DNA of 64,000 nt, from the NCBI GenBank assembly GCA_963695415.1, contig CAVOGL010000008.1, positions 124,001-188,000 of the forward strand. The letters run 5' to 3'. Made by a program: the position numbers and the translations under genes. Shown here piece by piece: positions 33,223 through 40,976 of the stretch. The stretch's first letter is position 1; each line of letters begins with the position of its first letter. Below the pieces are notes generated by a model. It made no database searches. It was not told the origin of the DNA and saw only the letters and a list, made by a program, of their open reading frames with translations. The DNA is from CAVXWV01 sp963695415 (GTDB lineage Bacteria > Chloroflexota > Anaerolineae > Anaerolineales > UBA4823).

Positions 33223-33249
33223 TTGTGAAAAATTTTATTTATTCACCAA
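33223..33249 (+). promoter_or_regulatory. Weak inverted repeat before hydrogenase operon
   Basis: TTGTGAA (33223-33229) and TTCACCAA (33242-33249) form a loose dyad about 40 bases before the first hydrogenase start, of the general Crp/Fnr style. The spacing is not a classical site. The rest of the spacer (32998-33222) holds only a 63-codon open frame on the minus strand without other support. Confidence 0.25.
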
Positions 33250-33288
33250 TCGAATCGTACTTACTGATTGGCGATAAAAGGAGCACGT

Positions 33289-34332
33289 GTGAGCCTGACA
33301 ATTCTTGATAAATCAGACCTGGCAGATTTTGTGAACCGGTTGCTGCCCGTTTACCGGGTAGGTGGTCCGGTTGCGCACAATGGTGGATTTGCATTCCAAA
33401 CCATTGAGGATCCCGATGAGCTGCGCCTGGATTACCCAACCACCATCCTGCCCCCGAAGAAGTTCTTCCTGCCACCTCGCGAGACCCTCTTCGAATTTGA
33501 CAACACAAACAATGGTAAGGTGCGGGCTCCCGAACAGGATCCGCCAACCGTTATATTTGGCATCCACACCTGTGATCTTCACGCCATAACCCTGCTGGAC
33601 AGGGTTTTCTCCAGCGGTCATGTCGACCCAAATTATTTGCACCGCCGTCAGAATACGATCATTATCGGTCTGGAATGCCTCAAGCCCTGCAGTGAGCACT
33701 CATTCTGTAAAAGCATGGGCACCGTCTCGGCAGACGAGGGCTATGACCTGCACATGATCGACCTGGGAGACGCATATGCGATCGACAGTGCCACTGAAGC
33801 TGGAGAGAAATTACTGGATCAATATGCCAGCGTAGCACCTGCCGGCGAAGAAGATTTCCAACGTCTGAACGGTGTCTTGAGCGAAAAATGGCCGCGCTTC
33901 CCTTACCGGCTGGATGTGGACGTCAGCGACCTGCCTTCCCTGCTGAGCATGAGCATGAAAAGCCCCCTGTGGGAAGAGCTGGGAGACCGCTGCCTGGCAT
34001 GCGCCGCCTGCACCAACGTCTGCCCGACCTGCTTCTGCTTCGATGTGAAAGACGAGGTCAATTTCGACCTGGTCAGCGGGGAACGCGTGCGGTCATGGGA
34101 CTCCTGCCAGCTGGATGAATTCGCCACTGTGGCAGGGAACCATAATTTCCGCAAAAGCCGTGCCCTGCGCCAGAGACATCGCTTCATGCGTAAAGGCAAG
34201 TACATCATGGAAGCCCATGGCTACCTGGGTTGTGTGGGCTGCGGGCGCTGCGCGATGGCATGCCTGGTCGATATCACACCGGTGAGTGTTTTCAACGAGC
34301 TCTACCGGCAGAAGGAAATGGTAGGTGAATAA
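33289..34332 (+). CDS. hydB: NiFe hydrogenase (group 3b) beta subunit, Fe-S electron-transfer protein
   Basis: A 347-residue iron-sulfur subunit of the cytosolic sulfhydrogenase-type complex. It moves electrons between the flavin subunit and the NiFe subunits. GTG at 33289 is preceded by AAAGGAG with six bases between; a TTG further up lacks support. Two [4Fe-4S] motifs lie near the C-terminus: 'CLACAACTNVCPTCFCF' (C-x2-C-x2-C-x3-C) and 'CVGCGRCAMACLVDITP'. Earlier Cys in 'GIHTCDLHAITLLDRVF' and 'CLKPCSEHSFCKSMG' fit the extra cluster site of the HydB family. It starts the operon beta-gamma-delta-alpha, with the gamma gene two bases further on. Confidence 0.9.
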   Translation: MSLTILDKSDLADFVNRLLPVYRVGGPVAHNGGFAFQTIEDPDELRLDYPTTILPPKKFFLPPRETLFEFDNTNNGKVRAPEQDPPTVIFGIHTCDLHAITLLDRVFSSGHVDPNYLHRRQNTIIIGLECLKPCSEHSFCKSMGTVSADEGYDLHMIDLGDAYAIDSATEAGEKLLDQYASVAPAGEEDFQRLNGVLSEKWPRFPYRLDVDVSDLPSLLSMSMKSPLWEELGDRCLACAACTNVCPTCFCFDVKDEVNFDLVSGERVRSWDSCQLDEFATVAGNHNFRKSRALRQRHRFMRKGKYIMEAHGYLGCVGCGRCAMACLVDITPVSVFNELYRQKEMVGE

Positions 34333-34333
34333 C

Positions 34334-35215
34334 ATGATTGTCGCAAAGAATAACACCTTTGGGAATACCACGCTGGGTGGGCTCGCCGAATCAGAAGACC
34401 ACCTGTATATGCCGGTTTCGGCAACGATCACACAGACAAGGCTGCTTACCGATCTGGAGAAGCTCTTCACGATTGACCTCCCCGGAGCACTGTCATTGGG
34501 TCACAGACCCGGGCAATTCGTGGAAGTCTCCGTCCTGGGGATTGGTGAAGCCCCGATCAGCATCAGCAGTTCTCCCAGCCGATCGAATGGAAATTTTGAG
34601 CTTTGCGTGCGGAAAGTCGGCGACGTCACCACAGCGCTGCACAAACTGGATGTCGGCGATTGCATTGGCGTGCGCGGACCATTCGGTCACGGCTTTCCTA
34701 TCGAGAAATTCAGGGGCAAAGACCTGCTCTTCGCCCCCGGCGGGCTCGGACTGGCACCCTTGCGCTCATTGATCAACCAGGTACTGGATGAGCGGGCATT
34801 GTTCGGCAGGGTGATCATCCTCTACGGCGCGCGCAGCCCGGCAGAGCTGCTCTTCAAAGATGAGCTGGAAGCATGGAAGAACCGCGAGGATGTTGAGTTT
34901 CACCTCACCGTAGACCGCGGGGATGAGACCTGGACCGGTAACACGGGCGTGATCACCACCCTTTTTAAGAACATCTCCGTTTATCCCAGGAACACCGTTG
35001 CCATCACGTGCGGTCCGCCGGTGATGTACCGGTTTGTACTGATGGAATTACTGGGCAAAGGGATCTCCGAGGGCAACATTTACCTCTCACTCGAGCGGCG
35101 GATGAAATGTGGTGTGGGTAAATGCGGACACTGCCAGATCAACAGCATTTACGCCTGCCAGTCCGGACCCGTTTTTGCCTATTCAGATATTAAAGGAATG
35201 GAGGAAGCATTATGA
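34334..35215 (+). CDS. hydG: NiFe hydrogenase (group 3b) gamma subunit, FAD/NAD(P)-binding reductase
   Basis: A 293-residue flavin reductase of the ferredoxin-NADP reductase fold, as in sulfhydrogenase gamma and PyrK-type proteins. ATG at 34334 is chosen; a GTG nine bases before is possible. FAD domain: 'GQFVEVSVLGIGEAPISISSSP' (RxYS-type region replaced by APISISS). NAD(P) domain: 'LLFAPGGLGLAPLRSLINQV' and 'VAITCGPPVMYRFV'. A C-terminal [2Fe-2S] Cys set 'MKCGVGKCGHCQINSIYACQSGP' is complete. It links H2 oxidation to NAD(P)+ reduction or the reverse. Its stop overlaps the delta subunit start by four bases. Confidence 0.9.
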   Translation: MIVAKNNTFGNTTLGGLAESEDHLYMPVSATITQTRLLTDLEKLFTIDLPGALSLGHRPGQFVEVSVLGIGEAPISISSSPSRSNGNFELCVRKVGDVTTALHKLDVGDCIGVRGPFGHGFPIEKFRGKDLLFAPGGLGLAPLRSLINQVLDERALFGRVIILYGARSPAELLFKDELEAWKNREDVEFHLTVDRGDETWTGNTGVITTLFKNISVYPRNTVAITCGPPVMYRFVLMELLGKGISEGNIYLSLERRMKCGVGKCGHCQINSIYACQSGPVFAYSDIKGMEEAL

Positions 35216-36012
35216 CCGGCAACGGGAATTCCAATGGAGCTCGCCCGAAGATCGCTTTCTTTGAGTTCACCTCCTGTGAAGGGTGCCAGCTCACGGTGGT
35301 CGATTCACTGCAGACCTACCCTGAACTGCTGGAAGTCGTTGATATTGTGCAATTTCGTGAAGCGATGACGCCAGACCCGGCTAACAAAGACACCTACGCG
35401 GTCGCATTTATCGAGGGATCCTGCACGCGTGAAAGTGATGAAGCCAAAATCAAGGAAATCCGCCAACGGGCAGCAGTCGTTGTGGCGCTGGGCACCTGCG
35501 CTCACCTGGGCGGTGTCAATGCGCTGAAAGCACTGCACCCCCTGGAAGAAGTGCGCAATTATGTCTATGGCGATAAGGCAGAATGGTATGAAACGTACGA
35601 AGCGAGACCGATAGACGCCGTCGTGCCGGTTGATTTCGCCATTCCCGGATGCCCGATCGACCGGGATGAATTTATCGCCTGCGTCAAAGCCCTGCTCCAG
35701 GGCAAGAAACCATCCATCCCGGATTATCCTGTTTGCGTGGAATGCAAATTGAGGGAAAACCTGTGCATCTTCAGGCAGGGGAAAGTGTGCCTGGGTCCCA
35801 TCACACGGGCGGGGTGCAAAGCGATCTGCCCCAGCTACGGTGCCTCCTGCGAGGCCTGCCGGGGGTACATCACCAATCCAAACGATACATCGATGAGGAA
35901 TTTGCTGGCAGAAAACGGGCTGACCCCTGAAGATATCACCCACATGTACACCATGTTTACAACCTACCAGGTTCAGCGATTGGACCGTGAAAAAGCGGTA
36001 AAAGAGGTATAG
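35212..36012 (+). CDS. hydD: NiFe hydrogenase (group 3b) small subunit (delta)
   Basis: A 266-residue small subunit carrying the [4Fe-4S] clusters that connect the active site to the beta subunit. The proximal cluster ligands are in 'FTSCEGCQLTVVDS', 'GTCAHLGG' and 'IPGCPIDRDEF'. A second set of Cys follows in 'CVECKLRENLCIF', 'GKVCLGPITRAGCKAICPSYGASCEACRGY', as in group 3b and MvhG-like small subunits. No Tat signal is present, so it is cytoplasmic. ATG overlaps the gamma stop, and the large subunit follows after two bases. Confidence 0.93.
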   Translation: MTGNGNSNGARPKIAFFEFTSCEGCQLTVVDSLQTYPELLEVVDIVQFREAMTPDPANKDTYAVAFIEGSCTRESDEAKIKEIRQRAAVVVALGTCAHLGGVNALKALHPLEEVRNYVYGDKAEWYETYEARPIDAVVPVDFAIPGCPIDRDEFIACVKALLQGKKPSIPDYPVCVECKLRENLCIFRQGKVCLGPITRAGCKAICPSYGASCEACRGYITNPNDTSMRNLLAENGLTPEDITHMYTMFTTYQVQRLDREKAVKEV

Positions 36013-36014
36013 GT

Positions 36015-37304
36015 ATGCAGAAACGAATTGATGTTCACCATGTCACCCGTGTCGAAGGGCACGGAGATATCATCGTAGAGGTCGAAGATGGCGTGATGAA
36101 GGAGTGCCGCTTCGAGGTTGTGAAATCGCCACGCTTTTTTGAAGCGATGCTGCGCGGCAGACCTTACACGGAAGCATCTCATATCACCAGCCGTATCTGC
36201 GGAATCTGCGCAACCGGTCATGCTACTGCTTCACTGCGTGCAACCGAGAATGCACTCGGTGTGAAGCTCAGCGAACAGACGCAACTTTTGCGTAAATTAA
36301 CTTTCCATGGCGAGATCCTTGACAGCCATATTCTGCACGTGTACATGCTGGTTGCCCCGGATTTCCTGGGTGTGGGCAGCGTGATCCCGCTTGCGACAAG
36401 CCACCGTGATGTGGTTCTACGTGCCTTAAGGATGAAGAAGCTGGCAGGAGACATCTGCGCTGTGGTCACCGGGAGACACACACACCCCATCGCCATGACA
36501 GTGGGCGGTTTTACCCACTTCCCCACAAGCAAACAGTTGAAAGACCTGCGCAAGCAGCTTGTTGATGGATGGGAAGATGTTGATGCTACAGTCGATCTCT
36601 TCGCCAGCCTGAGCTGGCCTCAATTCGAGCGCGACACAGAGTATGTCTCACTGCACAAAGATGATGAATACGCCTTCATTGACGGCGATTTCATGAGCAG
36701 CGATGGCGGGTTGATCCCTGCGGAGAAGTATAAAGAGGTGACAAACGAGCACCTGGTACCCTACTCCACAGCAAAATTCACCCGACACAAACGGGATTCC
36801 TACATGGTCGGCGCCCTGGCGCGATTCAATAATAATTACAACCAACTCCACCCCAAAGCCAAGGAAGCCGCTGAGAAGCTTGGGATGCGCCCGAAAGTTA
36901 CCAACACCTATCTTAACTCAGGCGCTCAGGTTGTCGAGATCGTACACTGCTGGGAGGATGCCATCAAAATCATCGACCAGCTTCTTGAAAAAGGTGTTCA
37001 GGCGGAAGAACCCACAACCGTAAACCTGTCAGACTGTGAGGGGGTTGGCGTGTGTGAAGTTCCTCGTGGTGTGTTGATCCATCATTATGCCATCGGTTCG
37101 GATGGGAACATGACCGGCGCGAACTGCATTATCCCCACGAATCAAAATGTAGCAAACCTGGAAGCAGACATGCGCGCCCTGGTACCGCAGATTATGGAAA
37201 AACCAGCCGAAGAAATGCGTCTCGATCTCGAAATGCTCGTGCGAGCTTATGATCCGTGCATCTCCTGTTCTGTTCATGTATTAAAATTAGGAACGGAAGC
37301 GTAG
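36015..37304 (+). CDS. hydA: NiFe hydrogenase (group 3b) large subunit (alpha)
   Basis: A 429-residue catalytic subunit that reversibly activates H2. The N-terminal NiFe motif is 'SRICGICATGHATAS' (RxCGxCxxxH) and the C-terminal motif 'YDPCISCSVHV' (DPCxxC), giving all four Ni/Fe cysteines. The tail after the His, VLKLGTEA, is short; it would be removed during maturation if this enzyme follows the usual rule, and a maturation protease gene follows directly. The motifs, size and gene order fit group 3b, the bidirectional NADP-linked sulfhydrogenases. These enzymes usually dispose of or recover reducing power in fermenting or facultative bacteria. Confidence 0.95.
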   Translation: MQKRIDVHHVTRVEGHGDIIVEVEDGVMKECRFEVVKSPRFFEAMLRGRPYTEASHITSRICGICATGHATASLRATENALGVKLSEQTQLLRKLTFHGEILDSHILHVYMLVAPDFLGVGSVIPLATSHRDVVLRALRMKKLAGDICAVVTGRHTHPIAMTVGGFTHFPTSKQLKDLRKQLVDGWEDVDATVDLFASLSWPQFERDTEYVSLHKDDEYAFIDGDFMSSDGGLIPAEKYKEVTNEHLVPYSTAKFTRHKRDSYMVGALARFNNNYNQLHPKAKEAAEKLGMRPKVTNTYLNSGAQVVEIVHCWEDAIKIIDQLLEKGVQAEEPTTVNLSDCEGVGVCEVPRGVLIHHYAIGSDGNMTGANCIIPTNQNVANLEADMRALVPQIMEKPAEEMRLDLEMLVRAYDPCISCSVHVLKLGTEA

Positions 37305-37331
37305 AACGTATTTTTCAAAAGCTTGAACAGG

Positions 37332-37904
37332 ATGACAAACCACCCGATTTCTCCCCACAGGCAGATGCCTGATTGCCCCAACCCCGGGGATTTGCTAATC
37401 CTTGGTGTCGGCAACCCTACAATGGGTGACGATGGTGTTGGAAGCCGGGTGGTTGAATTACTTTCCCAGGTAAGATTGCCACCAAATGTTCAGGTAAAGG
37501 AAGCTGGCACGCCCGGGTGGGGACTGGCATCCTGGTTGGATGGTTGGTCATCCGTTATCCTGGTGGACGCAGTGGACATGGGCGCTGAACCAGGCATGTG
37601 GCGCAGGTTCTGTGTTGAAGATATCCAAATGCTGACCACCGAAGGGGCATTTTCACTTCATGAGAGCGACCTGGCCAGCGGATTGGCGCTTGCTGATGCT
37701 CTGGAAATGCTGCCAGAGAAACTGGTGATTTACGGCATCCAGCCTGAAAATCTGGAACCTGGTACTCACCTGAGCTCAATTGTGGATAAAAATTTAATTA
37801 AGATGGTCACAGCCATCAACACTGAAGCCAGAAATTACAGTGCAGAACTCAATAATCGTTCGGACCTTGACCGAACACATTCCGGAAGGAAAATAATCGC
37901 ATGA
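37332..37904 (+). CDS. Hydrogenase maturation protease
   Basis: A peptidase of about 190 residues in the HycI/HyaD family, which clips the C-terminal tail of the large subunit after nickel insertion. It has the family's 'LILGVGNPTMGDDGVGSRVVELL' (GxGNxxxGDDG), 'VILVDAVDMGAEPG' (Asp) and 'SLHESDLASGLALADAL' (His); Asp and His of these motifs bind nickel. ATG at 37332 is taken; a TTG nine bases upstream is possible, and no clear ribosome site is seen. It follows the large subunit by 27 bases. Its stop overlaps the start of the receiver gene by four bases, so the receiver is part of the same transcript. Confidence 0.88.
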   Translation: MTNHPISPHRQMPDCPNPGDLLILGVGNPTMGDDGVGSRVVELLSQVRLPPNVQVKEAGTPGWGLASWLDGWSSVILVDAVDMGAEPGMWRRFCVEDIQMLTTEGAFSLHESDLASGLALADALEMLPEKLVIYGIQPENLEPGTHLSSIVDKNLIKMVTAINTEARNYSAELNNRSDLDRTHSGRKIIA

Positions 37905-38302
37905 ACCCAAAACGAATTCTGATAGTGGATGACGATCCTGACCAACGCCTGGTAAACAGGCTCCCATTGGAAGCTAATGGCTATCAGGTCTTTGAAGCTG
38001 CCAATTTTACGGCGGGACTGGAAGCAATCCTTGAAGTAAAACCTGATCTAATCATCCTGGATGTGATGATGGACACTACCACCGCCGGCTTTCAATTTGC
38101 ACTGTCCGTTCACAACCAGGACTCCGATTCTGCCTATAAAGATTTTAAAGACATACCGATTGTAATGCTAACCGCGATTCACAGCACGACACCGCTGCGG
38201 TTCAGCCCGGATGATGACTATTTACCCGTTCAAGAATTCCTGGAAAAACCGGTCGACCCGGATGTTCTGCTGGCGACTGTGGCAAAACACCTGCCCGGTT
38301 GA
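37901..38302 (+). CDS. Single-domain response regulator (receiver)
   Basis: A 133-residue receiver domain with no output domain. The acidic pocket 'VDDDPDQ', phospho-acceptor Asp in 'LIILDVMMD', Thr in 'VMLTAIHS' and Lys in 'LEKPVDPD' are all present. There is a short insertion ('NQDSDSAYKDFKDI') before the fourth strand. ATG overlaps the maturation protease stop (ATGA). A membrane histidine kinase gene follows 63 bases downstream, so it is the natural partner. With no DNA-binding domain it should act by protein contact or as a phosphate relay. Confidence 0.85.
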   Translation: MNPKRILIVDDDPDQRLVNRLPLEANGYQVFEAANFTAGLEAILEVKPDLIILDVMMDTTTAGFQFALSVHNQDSDSAYKDFKDIPIVMLTAIHSTTPLRFSPDDDYLPVQEFLEKPVDPDVLLATVAKHLPG

Positions 38303-38365
38303 GAAGATGCTTAAGGTTTGAAACAATTTGATTGACAGCGCAGAGAGTGTATCTGAAAAAGTAAA

Positions 38366-40267
38366 GTGAAACTTCAAAACGGAAACAGCAACCGCAGTAC
38401 CGTGAACCCAGACGAATCATTGGTGGATGCTGAGTTAGTTTCAAGCGCCGGTTGGCTGATTCGCCTGCGCTGGTTGGCTGGTGTTGGCGCCCTGCTGGTA
38501 GGTATCGCCTTGAGACCTGTCTTTGGTCTGCAGGCATCTTCAGGAGCAATCATTGCCATCGGGACGATCATCCTGGCATACAATGTTATTTTTTTTCTGG
38601 TACATCTCAGACTGCAGGCAAACAACGCACTTCCCCATGCCTATTACCAGCTGACCCTCTGGCAAGTGGTGTTGGACTGGGTGGCAATCACGCTGTTGAT
38701 CTATTTTTCTGGTGGGATCGAAAGCCCGGCAATCTTTTTCTTTATCTTCCACATTGTAATTGCCTCCATCTTCTTCTCAAGGCGGATGGCTTTCATCCTT
38801 ACCTTGATGGCGATTGCGCTGACGGCGATCATTGGGCTATTAGAATATCTCTCAGTAATCCCACACCAGGCTGTAATTGGTTTCCTGAACACCCCGCAGT
38901 ACCAAAATCCATTTTATGTCAGCGCGGTGTTGATCTTCTTTGGCATCACCAGCTTGTTCAGCGCCTACCTGGTGACAACGATCACAGCCCAGCTGCGCCA
39001 GCGCGAGAGCCAGGTTGTGGCATTAACGCAAGATCTGCGGCAGGCGACTGCCCGACTGCAGGCTTTGAATGAGGCTGCATTGGCGTTAAGCTCCACTCTA
39101 GACCTGGACGAGGTGCTGAACCGGTTGGTTAAAAGCATCACCGAGGTGATGGAGGTACGGGGATGTTCCATCCGGTTGGTGGATGAAGCTGGCAAAAGAT
39201 TAGAACCAGTCGCCACGTACGGTTTAAGCCAGGAATATATTGCTAAAGGACCCATCGATCTGGATTCAAACCCACTTGCACGAGAAGTATTATCTGGTCG
39301 CGTGGTCAATATCCCTGAAGTCAGCCAAAGCCAGCTTCTGCAATATCCTGAATGGGCAAAACAGGAAGGGATCCACTCCATGCTTTCCGCTGCCCTTAGC
39401 GGTAAGAATAAACCACTGGGAATCCTGAGGGCGTATTCGGAAGATGTCGACCATTTCACCCCGGATGATGAAACTTTCCTGGTTGCAATCGCTGCACAGG
39501 GCAGTATCGCTATCGAAAACGCTATGGCGTACGAAGCCATCGAGCAGCTGGACCAAATCAAGAGCTCCTTCATTCGCACTGCCACACACGAGCTGCGCTC
39601 ACCGGTCAGTGTTACCCGCAGCTTATTGCGAACGATCACAGCTGGATTTGTTGGGGAGCTTAATCCGCAGCAATTGGACATCCTCGAAAGAGCTGGACGA
39701 AGGATTGACTTTTTACGAAAACTGGTGGATGACTTGCTTGATCTGGCGGAAGGCAAAACCAAAAATATTACCCAAGACACTGTTGAGGCAGTTCAACTGG
39801 ATGAAATTATATTAAAAGTCTTCAACCGGTTCACTGTGCCTGCTGAGGAGAAATCCATCTCCCTGATTTGGGAAAACATGACCGGAGATGGAAAAATCCT
39901 GGTGATGGCTGACGAAGATGGGTTGGACCGGGTATTTAATAACCTGATATCCAATGCGGTCAAATACACATTACCGGGAGGCGCAGTAACCGTTACCCTT
40001 GAGCATGATGATAGTGAAGCGAAGATTGTTGTAGCGGATACCGGGATCGGTATCCCCGAAGATTCCATCCCGCACTTGTTTGAAGAGTTCTATCGAGCGC
40101 CGAATGCCAAAGAGATTGAACAAGAGGGAACCGGTTTAGGATTGACCATTGTTCAAGACATTGTAAAAAGGGTGGGGGGTAATATCAATGTGGAAAGCCA
40201 ACGAGGGAAAGGAACGAGATTCACCGTTCAATTCCCAGTTATGCAGATACCAGAAGTAATTGCATAA
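38366..40267 (+). CDS. Membrane sensor histidine kinase with GAF domain
   Basis: A 633-residue kinase. Residues 30-210 form about six hydrophobic segments with little periplasmic exposure. Residues 225-390 form a GAF domain ('ALALSSTLDLDEVLNRLV', 'GRVVNIPEV', 'LGILRAYSED'). The phospho-acceptor His, near residue 408, is in 'TATHELRSPVSVTRSLLRT', and the ATPase boxes are 'NLISNAVKYTLPG' (N), 'ADTGIGIPEDSIPHLFEEFYR' (G1, F) and 'GTGLGLTIVQDI' (G2). It begins with GTG at 38366 because no ATG is near. The receiver gene is just upstream. Position after the hydrogenase operon suggests that it senses redox or energy state. Confidence 0.88.
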   Translation: MKLQNGNSNRSTVNPDESLVDAELVSSAGWLIRLRWLAGVGALLVGIALRPVFGLQASSGAIIAIGTIILAYNVIFFLVHLRLQANNALPHAYYQLTLWQVVLDWVAITLLIYFSGGIESPAIFFFIFHIVIASIFFSRRMAFILTLMAIALTAIIGLLEYLSVIPHQAVIGFLNTPQYQNPFYVSAVLIFFGITSLFSAYLVTTITAQLRQRESQVVALTQDLRQATARLQALNEAALALSSTLDLDEVLNRLVKSITEVMEVRGCSIRLVDEAGKRLEPVATYGLSQEYIAKGPIDLDSNPLAREVLSGRVVNIPEVSQSQLLQYPEWAKQEGIHSMLSAALSGKNKPLGILRAYSEDVDHFTPDDETFLVAIAAQGSIAIENAMAYEAIEQLDQIKSSFIRTATHELRSPVSVTRSLLRTITAGFVGELNPQQLDILERAGRRIDFLRKLVDDLLDLAEGKTKNITQDTVEAVQLDEIILKVFNRFTVPAEEKSISLIWENMTGDGKILVMADEDGLDRVFNNLISNAVKYTLPGGAVTVTLEHDDSEAKIVVADTGIGIPEDSIPHLFEEFYRAPNAKEIEQEGTGLGLTIVQDIVKRVGGNINVESQRGKGTRFTVQFPVMQIPEVIA

Positions 40268-40396
40268 TCCTGTTGTGCTGCGCTTGATGCAGTAGAGTTG
40301 ATTATTGCAGCCCAGCATATTTCCTCAATGCCTATTAATTAACATTACTGCGACATCCGATCGTTATCTGGCTCAGATTTTTAAGGGAGGTTCAGG

Positions 40397-40897
40397 ATGA
40401 CAGGTTTTTATGAAGAAGCATTCCACCTGCACCCGATTGGTATCATTCATTCACCTTTCACAGATAAATCACAGACGCCTATTCAAGCTTCCCGTTCAAA
40501 CGCAATGGGGACCGTTGAGATCTTCGATGAATTTACCGAAGGGTTGGATGATATCGATGGTTTCTCCCACCTGATCTTAATCTACTACTTCCATAAGGTT
40601 ACTGGATACAAATTAAGAGTTAAACCATTCCTGGATGACAAACTGCACGGACTCTTCGCCACCCGGTACCCTCACCGACCGAACCCAATTGGGATATCAA
40701 TTGTATACCTGGTGAAACGTCCGAGTACTTCGGGAGAAACGACCGATACCCCCATCCCGGACAAGAACATCCTTCAAATCCAAGGTGTGGATGTTTTGGA
40801 TGGTACACCTTTGTTGGATATTAAACCATATATACCAGAATTCGATGCTTATACGAATGTTCGTACCGGGTGGTATGCGACAAGGAGCATAAAATAG
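40397..40897 (+). CDS. trmO: tRNA (N6-threonylcarbamoyladenosine37-N6)-methyltransferase TrmO
   Basis: A 166-residue member of the UPF0066/YaeB (TrmO) family, which methylates t6A37 in threonine tRNA with S-adenosylmethionine. It starts 'HPIGIIHSPFTDK', then has 'GTVEIFDEFTEGLDDIDGFSHLILIYYFH' and the hallmark 'GLFATRYPHRPNPIGISIVYL'. It lacks the extra C-terminal domain of the longer enterobacterial protein. GGGAGG lies six bases before ATG at 40397. Some family members of this short size may act on other substrates. The spacer before it (40268-40396) and after (40898-40976) hold no gene. Confidence 0.88.
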   Translation: MTGFYEEAFHLHPIGIIHSPFTDKSQTPIQASRSNAMGTVEIFDEFTEGLDDIDGFSHLILIYYFHKVTGYKLRVKPFLDDKLHGLFATRYPHRPNPIGISIVYLVKRPSTSGETTDTPIPDKNILQIQGVDVLDGTPLLDIKPYIPEFDAYTNVRTGWYATRSIK

Positions 40898-40976
40898 ATT
40901 GGTAGGGATCACAACCCTTCCTTTCTGGTAAGATAAACCAATTCTTTACTGGCTGGATTTTTAACACGCCTCAACG

